From contig NZ_JABMKX010000002.1 in the NCBI RefSeq assembly GCF_013204885.1, positions 1-64,000 of the forward strand: a stretch of 64,000 nucleotides of DNA, written 5' to 3'. The position numbers and the translations under genes were made by a program. Every line of letters begins with the position of its first letter. Position 1 is the stretch's first letter. Source of the stretch: Paenibacillus tritici (lineage in GTDB: Bacteria; Bacillota; Bacilli; Paenibacillales; Paenibacillaceae). The notes under the pieces were generated by a model. It had not been told where the DNA came from and did not search any database. It saw only the letters and a list, made by a program, of their open reading frames with translations. This document shows positions 34,033-42,324 of the stretch, piece by piece.

Positions 34033-37000
34033 ATGTTCATCCGAAGTCCATTCCCCCAGAGATTTAACAAGTTCGTATCTGTAAGCCTCAGTCTGTTGTT
34101 AATTCTATGCAGTGTTGCTCTGTCTCCCCGGCCTGCCGCCGCTGCTGTGGCCCCCTTGCCGGGTCCCGCTCACCCTCTCTTATATGATAATTTCGCCGGC
34201 GGAGGCGTGTTCAAGCAGAACTGGACCAACTGGTTCAATCAGAGCGGCGGCAGCGGAACCTTCAGCAAGACCACCCAAGGCACCCGCACCATTGGAAAAT
34301 TCACGCAAACCCCAAGCTCCTCTTCCTCCTGGGCCAAGTTTCAGCCGATGAACGAGACCTTCGACCTCTCCGGCTACCGTTATATGAATCTGTCCCTGAA
34401 CAATGCAGGGTATGCCCAGTCCCTCATTCGTGTTGTGATCAGCGACGGGATTACCAATTACAATCTGACCGGAGGGTATGTTCCGGCCACGGCGGCCTGG
34501 ACCGATCTGCAGTTCGATCTGGATGCCTTGTCGCCCAAGATTCAGAAGAAGAAGGTGAAGCTGGAAATCTGGCTGAGACAAGCCGGCGGAACTTACGGGG
34601 AGATGCTGGTCGATGATATTGTGTTCACTACCGCATCCAGCGGGTCTGCTCCCCAGCTAAGCCCGGCAGGGATGACAGCCAATACGGACGGCAGCTACAA
34701 CCAGAATACTAATTTCACCTTCGAAGCCACATATACCGACCCGGATAATGAGGCGCCCTTTGCCGTCCAGGTCATCCTTGATGACACAGCCTATGCTATG
34801 CGCGAGACGGACCCCGCCGATGTCACCTACACCGACGGCAAAACCTATAGGTACATGACGAAGCTTCCGGCCGGGTCCCATTCCTACTATTTCCGCACTA
34901 CAGATACGACCTCGGATGAAGTCTCCACCGGGGTGCACAATCTGAGCGTAGTCCAGGCTGCTTCGGTGATAGACATTGTTGTGAGCCAGGCCGGTTACAG
35001 CGCAGACGATGTCAAGAACGCCAAATTCATCTCCGACACCACCGTTACAGACGCCACTTATGAAATACTCGACGGGACGAATGTGGTCTATTCAGGCACT
35101 ATGACCTACGAGGGACTGCATTGGAACAAGCATGTCTACTCCATCGGCTTCACACCCGTCACTGATCCGGGGAACCAATATCGAGTGCGGAGTAATCAGG
35201 TGTATTCCTACTCTTTTGAGATCGCTCCGAATCTGTGGGATCAATATAAGGATGAAATGACGGCCTTCTATCGGCTTCAACGTGCCTCCGTAGCAACCAG
35301 TGATGCTTATCCGGCAGGCTACAGCAGCGTCGCTCCTTCCGCCAAGCTCTACCATGACGCCGGTCATCTGGATGATGCCCAGTCAGCGGACGGCACTACC
35401 CATTATGATCTGACGGGAAGCTGGTATGATGCCGGAGACTACGGCAAATACGGCGGCAACCAATGGGTCGGTGCGGAGATCGCTTTGGCCTATACACGGT
35501 ATGCTAACCATGACAGCGTGAAGTACGATAACGACAGCAATGGTATCCCGGATCTGGTCGATGAGGCAGTATTCGGCAGCGAGTACCTCATTAAGTTCGC
35601 CGATCAGCTCGGCGGGGCGATGTATAATCTGCGGAACAACGCTTCATTCGTCCATCCTGAGAAATCTACCGACAACATCTCTGGCACCGCCGATGACCGC
35701 AAACTGACAGACCTTAGTGTCGGCGGCTCCGCCAAGTCCGCAGGGACGCTGGCCGCCACCGCGCGGGCCATCCGCACCGCCATAAGCGAAGGCGATATCG
35801 CTTCCGCTCAGATTGCAGCGCTGACGGATTTCGCCAATCAATGCGAGAGCGCCGCGGTCACCTTTTATGAATATGTGGTTGCCAACCCTGACGGTCCGAT
35901 CGGATCTTATTCCACCAGAGGAGGCATCCCCAATTCCAAGCTGCTGGCAGATGTGGAGCTGTATCTGCTGACCGGTGATACCCGGTATAAGAATGCCGCC
36001 ACAACTACGATTAACACCTTAACCCTGGGCGACATCTCCTCCACGAACTACTGGGATATGAGCCCGTTGTCCATGGCTGAATTCTATCCGGTTGCCGATG
36101 CTGCAACGCAGTCTCATATTCACAGCCTGCTCAAGGGGCAAGCCGATTACTTCATCTCCATGACCGATGATACCCCGTATGGGGTCCTGAACCAGTTCAA
36201 GAACTTCGGGGTCAACGAACCTCATGCTTCTTATCTGGGGGACATGCTGCGGTATTATGAATTATTCGGTGATCCGGCAGCACTTCAGGCAGTGGTGAAG
36301 GGAATGTACTGGGTGTTCGGGGAGAATCCGTGGAACATCAGCTGGGTATCGGGTATTGGCACCCATCATGTGATGTTCCCGCATACCCGCTACAATGAGG
36401 AATCCAATACTGCGGGTGACACCGGGATTATCCTTCCGGGGGCGATGGTCAGCGGACCCAATATGAAGGACCCCAAGAATAAAAGCAGTGTAAGTCCGTG
36501 GTATGAGGACCGTTCCCTCTATCTGGATGATACGAATCAGTGGCGGTACAATGAATTCAGTATTAGCATTCAAGCCGGACTGCTCTATACGGTCATGGGA
36601 TTAAGCGCCACTCCGGGGACAGGTGCAGATCATGATGAGGTACCGCCTGCCTTGCCGGTCCTCTCTCCGGTGATTGGAGACTGGGTGCGGGGCAATGTAA
36701 CGGTATTCGCGCGTGCGGGGGAGGGTCTGAGCAATGTTGAATATGCGGCAACCGGCTTGCCTTATCAGCCCATGACGGTCTCCGGTAACGTATATTCCAC
36801 AGTGAGCGGCACCGTCTACGCTGCGGTCATTGATGAGAGTCAGTCCTTGCCTTATACCAACCGGAGAGTGGATGTCCGCGCCAAGGCTCCTTCCGGCGGG
36901 TACACCTACAGTTCCACCCATTACACCGTAGCTCCACCGTTGCCGGACCCTTCTACTCCGCTGTTATATGATGATTTCGGCGGGGCCGGGTTCTGGGGCG

Positions 37001-37752
37001 GTTCTGCGGCCAACACCACCTGGGTCAACTGGTATAATCAGAATGGCGGCACGGGAACGTTCACCAAGCTTACCGCCGATGGACGCTCTGCGGGCCAATT
37101 CGCCCAGACGCCGGCCAGTGTGAATTCAGCAGCCAAATTCCAGCCGTGGAACGATGTGGTCGATCTGAGCGGCTATCAATATCTGAATCTTACGCTGAAA
37201 AATCCCGCCTCCCCTGACTTACGGACACGGATTGAGATCAATGACGGCAAGAGAACGTACAATCTGACCGGAGGCTGGATCGAGGTTCCTTCCTCTTGGA
37301 GTGATCTGCAATTCGACCTCAATGCCCTCTCCCCGGCCATCGACAAGAAGACCGTGAAGATGTCGATATGGCTGAAGCAAAATTCAGTCACTCCGGGGCA
37401 AATGCTGATTGACGAGATCAAGGCGACCAACAAAGTCAGCGGGAGTGCGCCGACCTTAACCTCAGGAGGGGTGGATCTCGCAGCAGGCACTCCGCAGACC
37501 GAATTCACCTTCAATGTAACCTATACCGATGCAGACAATCAGCCTCCCTTTGTAATGGAGCTTGTTCTGGACGGCGTGATCCGGAAGATGCAGCCTGTGA
37601 ATCCGGCAGACACGAATTACGCCGACGGCCGAATCTATCAATACAAGACCAAGCTGCCTCCCGGCCAGCATTCCTATTCCTTCCACACCACCGATACCTT
37701 CACCGATGCGGTAAGTACCGGGGTGCTGGGCGGACCTGAGGTCAGTGAATAG
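34033..37752 (+). CDS. Secreted multimodular GH9 endoglucanase (probable xanthanase)
   Basis: A 1239-residue exported enzyme. Signal peptide about residues 1-36 (SLLLILCSVALS, then RPAAAA). Residues about 49-300 form a binding-type module plus an Ig-like domain, about 310-410 an N-terminal cellulase Ig-like domain, and about 415-860 the GH9 (alpha/alpha)6 domain with base pair D466/D469 (WYDAGDYGKYGG), GTHHVMFPHTR at 777-787 and acid E841 (RYNEFSI). Residues about 977-1239 repeat the first module and Ig-like domain. GH9 with such modules beside PL8 and GH88 genes fits the known Paenibacillus xanthan endoglucanases. Plain cellulase activity is the alternative. RBS GAGGAGG. Confidence 0.88.
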   Translation: MFIRSPFPQRFNKFVSVSLSLLLILCSVALSPRPAAAAVAPLPGPAHPLLYDNFAGGGVFKQNWTNWFNQSGGSGTFSKTTQGTRTIGKFTQTPSSSSSWAKFQPMNETFDLSGYRYMNLSLNNAGYAQSLIRVVISDGITNYNLTGGYVPATAAWTDLQFDLDALSPKIQKKKVKLEIWLRQAGGTYGEMLVDDIVFTTASSGSAPQLSPAGMTANTDGSYNQNTNFTFEATYTDPDNEAPFAVQVILDDTAYAMRETDPADVTYTDGKTYRYMTKLPAGSHSYYFRTTDTTSDEVSTGVHNLSVVQAASVIDIVVSQAGYSADDVKNAKFISDTTVTDATYEILDGTNVVYSGTMTYEGLHWNKHVYSIGFTPVTDPGNQYRVRSNQVYSYSFEIAPNLWDQYKDEMTAFYRLQRASVATSDAYPAGYSSVAPSAKLYHDAGHLDDAQSADGTTHYDLTGSWYDAGDYGKYGGNQWVGAEIALAYTRYANHDSVKYDNDSNGIPDLVDEAVFGSEYLIKFADQLGGAMYNLRNNASFVHPEKSTDNISGTADDRKLTDLSVGGSAKSAGTLAATARAIRTAISEGDIASAQIAALTDFANQCESAAVTFYEYVVANPDGPIGSYSTRGGIPNSKLLADVELYLLTGDTRYKNAATTTINTLTLGDISSTNYWDMSPLSMAEFYPVADAATQSHIHSLLKGQADYFISMTDDTPYGVLNQFKNFGVNEPHASYLGDMLRYYELFGDPAALQAVVKGMYWVFGENPWNISWVSGIGTHHVMFPHTRYNEESNTAGDTGIILPGAMVSGPNMKDPKNKSSVSPWYEDRSLYLDDTNQWRYNEFSISIQAGLLYTVMGLSATPGTGADHDEVPPALPVLSPVIGDWVRGNVTVFARAGEGLSNVEYAATGLPYQPMTVSGNVYSTVSGTVYAAVIDESQSLPYTNRRVDVRAKAPSGGYTYSSTHYTVAPPLPDPSTPLLYDDFGGAGFWGGSAANTTWVNWYNQNGGTGTFTKLTADGRSAGQFAQTPASVNSAAKFQPWNDVVDLSGYQYLNLTLKNPASPDLRTRIEINDGKRTYNLTGGWIEVPSSWSDLQFDLNALSPAIDKKTVKMSIWLKQNSVTPGQMLIDEIKATNKVSGSAPTLTSGGVDLAAGTPQTEFTFNVTYTDADNQPPFVMELVLDGVIRKMQPVNPADTNYADGRIYQYKTKLPPGQHSYSFHTTDTFTDAVSTGVLGGPEVSE

Positions 37753-37877
37753 GTACAGTTGCGGTAAATACCGGAGTTCCGAACGGGCCTGTAGTCAGTG
37801 AAGAACCGCAGCCGCAGGGATGCTTCGGGCAGAGCGAGTGTGAAGTTGAAGGCGTGCGCAGGTGAGGGAATAGCGTA

Positions 37878-37998
37878 ATTGAATGCGAAGCGTAAGTGAA
37901 ATTGAATCCGAAGCACAATTGAACGCGAAGCGTACATGAAATTGAATGCGAAGCTTAATTGAACGCAAAGCGTACGTGAAATTGAATACGAAGCGTAA
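37878..37998. repeat. 40-bp tandem array (three units, 23 + 17 alternation)
   Basis: ATTGAA occurs at 37878, 37901, 37918, 37941, 37958 and 37981, alternating 23 and 17 bp apart, so the unit is 40 bp. It combines GAAATTGAATGCGAAGC and TAATTGAACGCGAAGCGTA-type halves. It occupies the gap between GH9 and the ankyrin gene. Confidence 0.8.
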
Positions 37999-38108
37999 GG
38001 AGGTTATACTACAGTCAATATACGGATAAGCCGATACTATTGCAGGCTGCACCCAGAATTGTTGCCTGGTGGCCGGGTCCGATGGTGATATACGGAGGGA
38101 TTGATCTC

Positions 38109-38957
38109 ATGAGCGACAAGAATATCATTTGGATGGCTAGTGAGGACCCGCTGGTGATTTCTGTTGTTGAAGCGATTCATACGGGCGACGTCTCTTCGCT
38201 AAAGCGGTTGCTTGCCGGGAATCCCGGGCTGGTTACAGCAAGGATTACCGAAACCGGCGAGGAGAGTGCGGGCAGCGAAGGGACAAGCGGCGCTGGTACT
38301 AGCAACGCTTATAACAGCGAGGGAACATCCAGCGGAGGGTCCCGCACCCTGCTGCATATTGCCACCGATTGGCCGGGGCATTTCCCCAACAACGCAGCGG
38401 TTGTAACCGCGCTGATTGAGGCCGGGGCCGAGTTGAATGCCCGGTTCAACGGGCATCACAACGAGACGCCGCTGCACTGGGCGGCGAGCTGCGATGATGT
38501 CGAGGTGCTCGACCTCCTGCTCGATGCCGGGGCCGACATCGAGGCCTCCGGCGCAGTCATCGCCGGTGGCACACCGCTGGACGACGCGGTGGCGTTCGCC
38601 CAGTGGAAGGCGGCGCATCGGCTGATTGAGCGCGGGGCTAAGCCCGCGCTCTGGCATGCTGCTGCCCTTGGTCTCATTGGTCTGATGGAGGCCCATTTCG
38701 CCGGTGACTTGCTCTCCCGGAGTTATCCTTGGGGAGCAAGCGCAGCTTCATCCCCGGACGAGCTGACCGTCGCTTTCTGGTGCGCCTGCCATGGCGGACA
38801 ACGAAGTGCGGCCGAATACCTGCTCAGCCGCGGGGCGGAGCTGAACTGGATCTCCGGGTGGGACGGCCTTACTCCCCTGGACGCCGCGAGGCGCAGCAAC
38901 GCCACTGAACTGGTAGAGTGGCTGCACTGCCTGGGGGCCGAATCGGCACAGCGCTAG
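38109..38957 (+). CDS. Ankyrin-repeat protein
   Basis: A 282-residue cytoplasmic protein of ankyrin repeats, a scaffold for protein binding. Clear repeats include NETPLHWAASCDDVEVLDLLLDAGADIE (shown here only as HWAASCDD and LLLDAGADIE), GGTPLDDAVAFAQWKAAHRL and DGLTPLDAARRSNATELVEW near the C-terminus. About 30 residues rich in Gly, Ser, Thr and Glu (about 47-78) interrupt the first repeat, an apparent low-complexity insertion. ATG 38109 is chosen because CGGAGGG precedes it; an upstream in-frame ATG at 38040 has no RBS. Function unknown; a terminator follows at 38977. Confidence 0.85.
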   Translation: MSDKNIIWMASEDPLVISVVEAIHTGDVSSLKRLLAGNPGLVTARITETGEESAGSEGTSGAGTSNAYNSEGTSSGGSRTLLHIATDWPGHFPNNAAVVTALIEAGAELNARFNGHHNETPLHWAASCDDVEVLDLLLDAGADIEASGAVIAGGTPLDDAVAFAQWKAAHRLIERGAKPALWHAAALGLIGLMEAHFAGDLLSRSYPWGASAASSPDELTVAFWCACHGGQRSAAEYLLSRGAELNWISGWDGLTPLDAARRSNATELVEWLHCLGAESAQR

Positions 38958-38976
38958 GTAACCTGAAATGAACTGA

Positions 38977-39018
38977 TGGCCCCGGACTTGTCTGAGAAGA
39001 CAGGGCCGGGGCCATTTT
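38977..39018 (+). terminator. Terminator after ankyrin gene
   Basis: TGGCCCCGG (38977) pairs with CCGGGGCCA (ending 39014), with an inner CTTGTCT/AGACAGG stem, followed by TTTT. The 51-bp array begins at once after it. Confidence 0.8.
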
Positions 39019-39995
39019 GGTGCACTTTTTGCTCCTCCTTGCTCTTCCTTTACGCTCACCGCCCACTTTCAGCCGATTCAGGTGCACTAGTGCTCCTCAT
39101 TTCCGCTCGCCACCCACTTTCAGCCGATTCAGGTGCACTTTTGCTCTTCCTTTCCGCTCACTGCCCACTTTCAGCCTATTCAGGTGCACTAGTGCTCCTC
39201 CTTCACGCTTGCCGCCCACTTTCAGCCGATTCAGGTGCACTAGTGCTCCTCATTTCCTCTTGCCGCCCACCTTAGACTAATTCAAGTGCACTAGTGCTCC
39301 TCATTTCTGCTTACCGCCCACTTTCGGCCGATTCAGGTGCACTAGTGCTCCTCATTTCCGCTCACTGCCCACCTTAGACTAATTCAAGTGCACTTCTGCA
39401 CCAACTTTCGGCGGAATGAGAGGGATTTATCCCTCTCATTTTCACGTACCGCCCACTTCCGGCGGAATCAGAGGGATTTATCCCTCTCATCCTTCCGTAC
39501 CGCCTACTTCCGGCGGGATCAGAGGGACTTATCCCTTTCATTTTCCCTTACCACCTACTTCCGGCGGGATCAGAGGGATTTATCCCTCTCATTTTCACGT
39601 ACCGCCTACTTCCGGCGGGATCAGAGGGATTTATCCCTCTCATTTTCACGTACCGCCCACTTCCGGCGGAATCAGAGGGATTTATCCCTCTCCTTCTCAC
39701 GTACCACCAACTTCCGGCGGAATCAGAGGGATTTATCCCTCTCATTTTCACGTACCGCCTACTTCCGGCGGGATCAGAGGGATTTATCCCTCTCATTCAC
39801 CCATACCGCCTACTTTCGGCGAGATCAGAGGGATTTATCCCTCTCATTTTCCCGTACCGCCCACTTCCAGCGGGATGAGAGGCATTTATCCCTCTCATTT
39901 TCCCGTACCCGCCCACTTCCGGCGGGATCAGAGGCATTTATCCCTCTCATTACCCCGAACTGTCCGTACCGTCGACTTCCGCAGGATCAGAGGGA
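39015..39995. repeat. 51-bp tandem array A3, GTGCAC units then AGAGGGAT units
   Basis: CCCACTTT-type boxes at 39062, 39113, 39164, 39215, 39266, 39317 and 39368 carry the core AGGTGCACTAGTGCTCCTC. After a junction at about 39400 the 51-bp grid resumes (39401, 39452, 39503 and on), with each unit carrying the perfect dyad AGAGGGATTTATCCCTCT next to CCCACTTCCGGCGG. Roughly 19 units fill almost 1 kb. No RBS-led gene is present, and frames are open only because the period is divisible by three. Confidence 0.92.
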
Positions 39996-40136
39996 TTCGT
40001 GGATATTACAATCTCTTTAACAACGAAACAGGACCGGCCCATTGGCCGGTCCCATTAATATGCAAGCTTCCCGCAGGTAAGCTTCATCCCAAGACTCCAG
40101 CCTACTAATGCTGGAGCCTGCTGCTATCCACAGCGA

Positions 40137-42254
40137 TTATTTGCCCGCTTCCGCAGGCTTCTCCGTCAACCCGGCGACGATCTGGTTGAGCGGGTTGGTG
40201 AAGAGCGCATACAGAATGGCAGCATTCTCCTTCTTGCTCAGTGCTTCTCTGGACTTGTAATCCACAGCGCCTTTGGCATCCGGCTTGAAGTCGGGTCCGT
40301 ACAGGCCCAAGGCCACGGACATCTTCACGGCCGGAACCGCCCATTTATCGGTGTTCCCGGCCAGCTTGACCTTCTGGAACAGCTTATCCGGGTACTGCGC
40401 AGTAAGCAGTCTCCATACCATTACCGCCGCCTCCTGGCGGGTAATGACACGGTCGGGCTGGAACTTACCGTCTGCGGTGCCGAGCACCATTCCAAGCTCA
40501 ACAGCCATCTGCACATAACCGGCAGCAGGATGCCCCTGCAGATCTGCGAACGCCAGCTTAGCGGTCTTGCTCTCTTTGACCCCGCTGCTCTCCAGCATCA
40601 GCCGCACATACTCCGCGCGGGTGATTCCCGCATCCGGCTCGAAGCTTAGCGTCGCATCATTCGGCAGATAACCGAGCGATTGCAGCATCATAACCGGAGT
40701 GGCATATGGATGGCTTGCAGGAACGTCGGCATAACCGACACCGTCCGGTCCTTTTTGCTCATAGCTGTAAGGATTGAGGTATGGCTCCTTCAGATAAGTG
40801 CTTTGTCCGTCTGCGTTCAATTCAAAGCCGGTAAATTTCTTGGTAAGCTCATCGACGAACAGATTATCGTCCACCTGACGCAGCTTGCGGCTGCCCAGCA
40901 GGGCGTCACTTATAGTTAGCGCACCATCTTGTACCGCAACGGTGGACACCAGACTTTTGAGACGAAGATCCATATAATAGCCGGCGAATCCATCCAGAGC
41001 TGCTGCGCTCAGCGGCTTGAAGCTGTCCAGCTTCGCCGGTGCGGCGTATTGCGGGAAGAAGGTCTGGATAAACGCCGGGTAGAACAGCTCGCGCAGGGCA
41101 CTTTGCTGATTATAGCCGATGAACACCCCGGTGTTCTGCTCTGGAATCAGGAACATATACGAGCTGAAGCCGATCAGGTCCCCGGCCTTGGTAATAATCT
41201 TGGAGCTGCTGCCAGCGCCCGGAAGCTGAATCGGTGCTTCAAATCCGTAGGTCGTGTTCGGCAGCAAAGGGTGAATGGACGACCGGTATTCCTTCATAGC
41301 GTCTACTGAACTTGCAGCAAGAATGCGGTTGTTGCCCAGCGTCCCCCCGTTCAGAAAAGCGGTCATGAACTTGCCGACATCACCAGCGGTAGACAACATG
41401 CCTCCATGCGGCATGACGGTTGGAGTGACTGTATACAGATCAAGCGCCTTGCCGGTCGCATCATAGGCTGTAGCAAGTTTATCCTTCAGCTTGCCTTCCA
41501 GCAGGTAGCCGCTTGAATTCATATTCAGCGGGGCGAACACGTTCTTCGCCATATAATCCTCAAAGGCCATCCCGCTGGCCTTCTCCACCACCAGACCAAG
41601 CAGCAGCGAAGCGAAGTTGTCATACATGTACGAAGTACCCGGCTCACGCACAACCGGCGGCATATGCTTCACCACATAATCCTCAATCGACACCTTGGCG
41701 GTGAAATTATCATTGATATCCTCCGGCTGAGGGTCCTGAATGCGGAAGCCGGTAGTGTGGGTCAGCAGGTTCTCCACCGTTACCGGAACACCGAAGGGAT
41801 TATCGAAGGACATCGGCCCGGTATAGGTCTGGAAATCCGCTTTCAAATCCAGTTTGCCCTGCTCAACTAATTGCATAGCAGCGGCGGCGGTGAAGGTTTT
41901 GGATACCGAGGCCAGGCGGAAGACGGTTTGGTCAGGGTCCACCTTGCTTTTGGCAGCCTTATCCGCGAATCCGAAGCCTTCTTCGATTACTGTCTTGCCA
42001 TCCTTGACCACCACGACAACCGCACCGGCGAGCTGTGCTTTCACTTCATCCGAACTGAAGAATTGTTTGAGGAAGGCCGCAGCATTCTCTGTAGTCAGCG
42101 GCTTGACCGCTGCAGCGGTGGCTGCGGGAGGGGCAGAAGCAGCAGGAACAGCGGCCGCCTGTACGGCCGGGGCCGTAAGCGTCAGAACCAGGGCAGCCGT
42201 CAGTACAGTCTTCGTCCACAAGGCGGAACGGCGGCGCAACATTGACAATTTCAT
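40137..42254 (-). CDS. S-layer-anchored serine hydrolase (class C beta-lactamase fold, SLH domains)
   Basis: A 705-residue exported protein. A signal peptide of about 33 residues (TAALVLTLTAPAVQA) is followed by an Ala-rich stretch, a beta-lactamase/D-aminopeptidase-type domain (about residues 55-400) with nucleophile S116-V-S-K119 and a Y-D-N second box (YMYDNFASL), a linker, then three SLH repeats in the last about 190 residues (YADVPASHPYATPVM, FADLQGHPAAGYVQMAVELG with ITRQEAAVMVWRLL, and a shorter third). SLH domains bind pyruvylated wall polymer, so the enzyme should be displayed on the surface. GGAG precedes the ATG. Substrate unknown. Confidence 0.9.
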   Translation of the reverse strand: MKLSMLRRRSALWTKTVLTAALVLTLTAPAVQAAAVPAASAPPAATAAAVKPLTTENAAAFLKQFFSSDEVKAQLAGAVVVVVKDGKTVIEEGFGFADKAAKSKVDPDQTVFRLASVSKTFTAAAAMQLVEQGKLDLKADFQTYTGPMSFDNPFGVPVTVENLLTHTTGFRIQDPQPEDINDNFTAKVSIEDYVVKHMPPVVREPGTSYMYDNFASLLLGLVVEKASGMAFEDYMAKNVFAPLNMNSSGYLLEGKLKDKLATAYDATGKALDLYTVTPTVMPHGGMLSTAGDVGKFMTAFLNGGTLGNNRILAASSVDAMKEYRSSIHPLLPNTTYGFEAPIQLPGAGSSSKIITKAGDLIGFSSYMFLIPEQNTGVFIGYNQQSALRELFYPAFIQTFFPQYAAPAKLDSFKPLSAAALDGFAGYYMDLRLKSLVSTVAVQDGALTISDALLGSRKLRQVDDNLFVDELTKKFTGFELNADGQSTYLKEPYLNPYSYEQKGPDGVGYADVPASHPYATPVMMLQSLGYLPNDATLSFEPDAGITRAEYVRLMLESSGVKESKTAKLAFADLQGHPAAGYVQMAVELGMVLGTADGKFQPDRVITRQEAAVMVWRLLTAQYPDKLFQKVKLAGNTDKWAVPAVKMSVALGLYGPDFKPDAKGAVDYKSREALSKKENAAILYALFTNPLNQIVAGLTEKPAEAGK

Positions 42255-42324
42255 TCACTTCACTCCATTTCCATAGATTAATAGGCATAGTAGGTAATAC
42301 GCCTTAACCTGGAAAATGGTTCAT

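Noticed and set aside
39015..39995. CRISPR array.
   Set aside because: Units are contiguous 51-bp tandem repeats with no unique spacers of constant length, and no cas gene is present.
39388..40108. Long open frames (210 and 230 codons) through the 51-bp array, encoding periodic arginine/serine-rich or proline-rich peptides.
   Set aside because: The 51-bp period keeps several frames open at once on both strands, none has a ribosome binding site, and codon usage is that of a DNA repeat.
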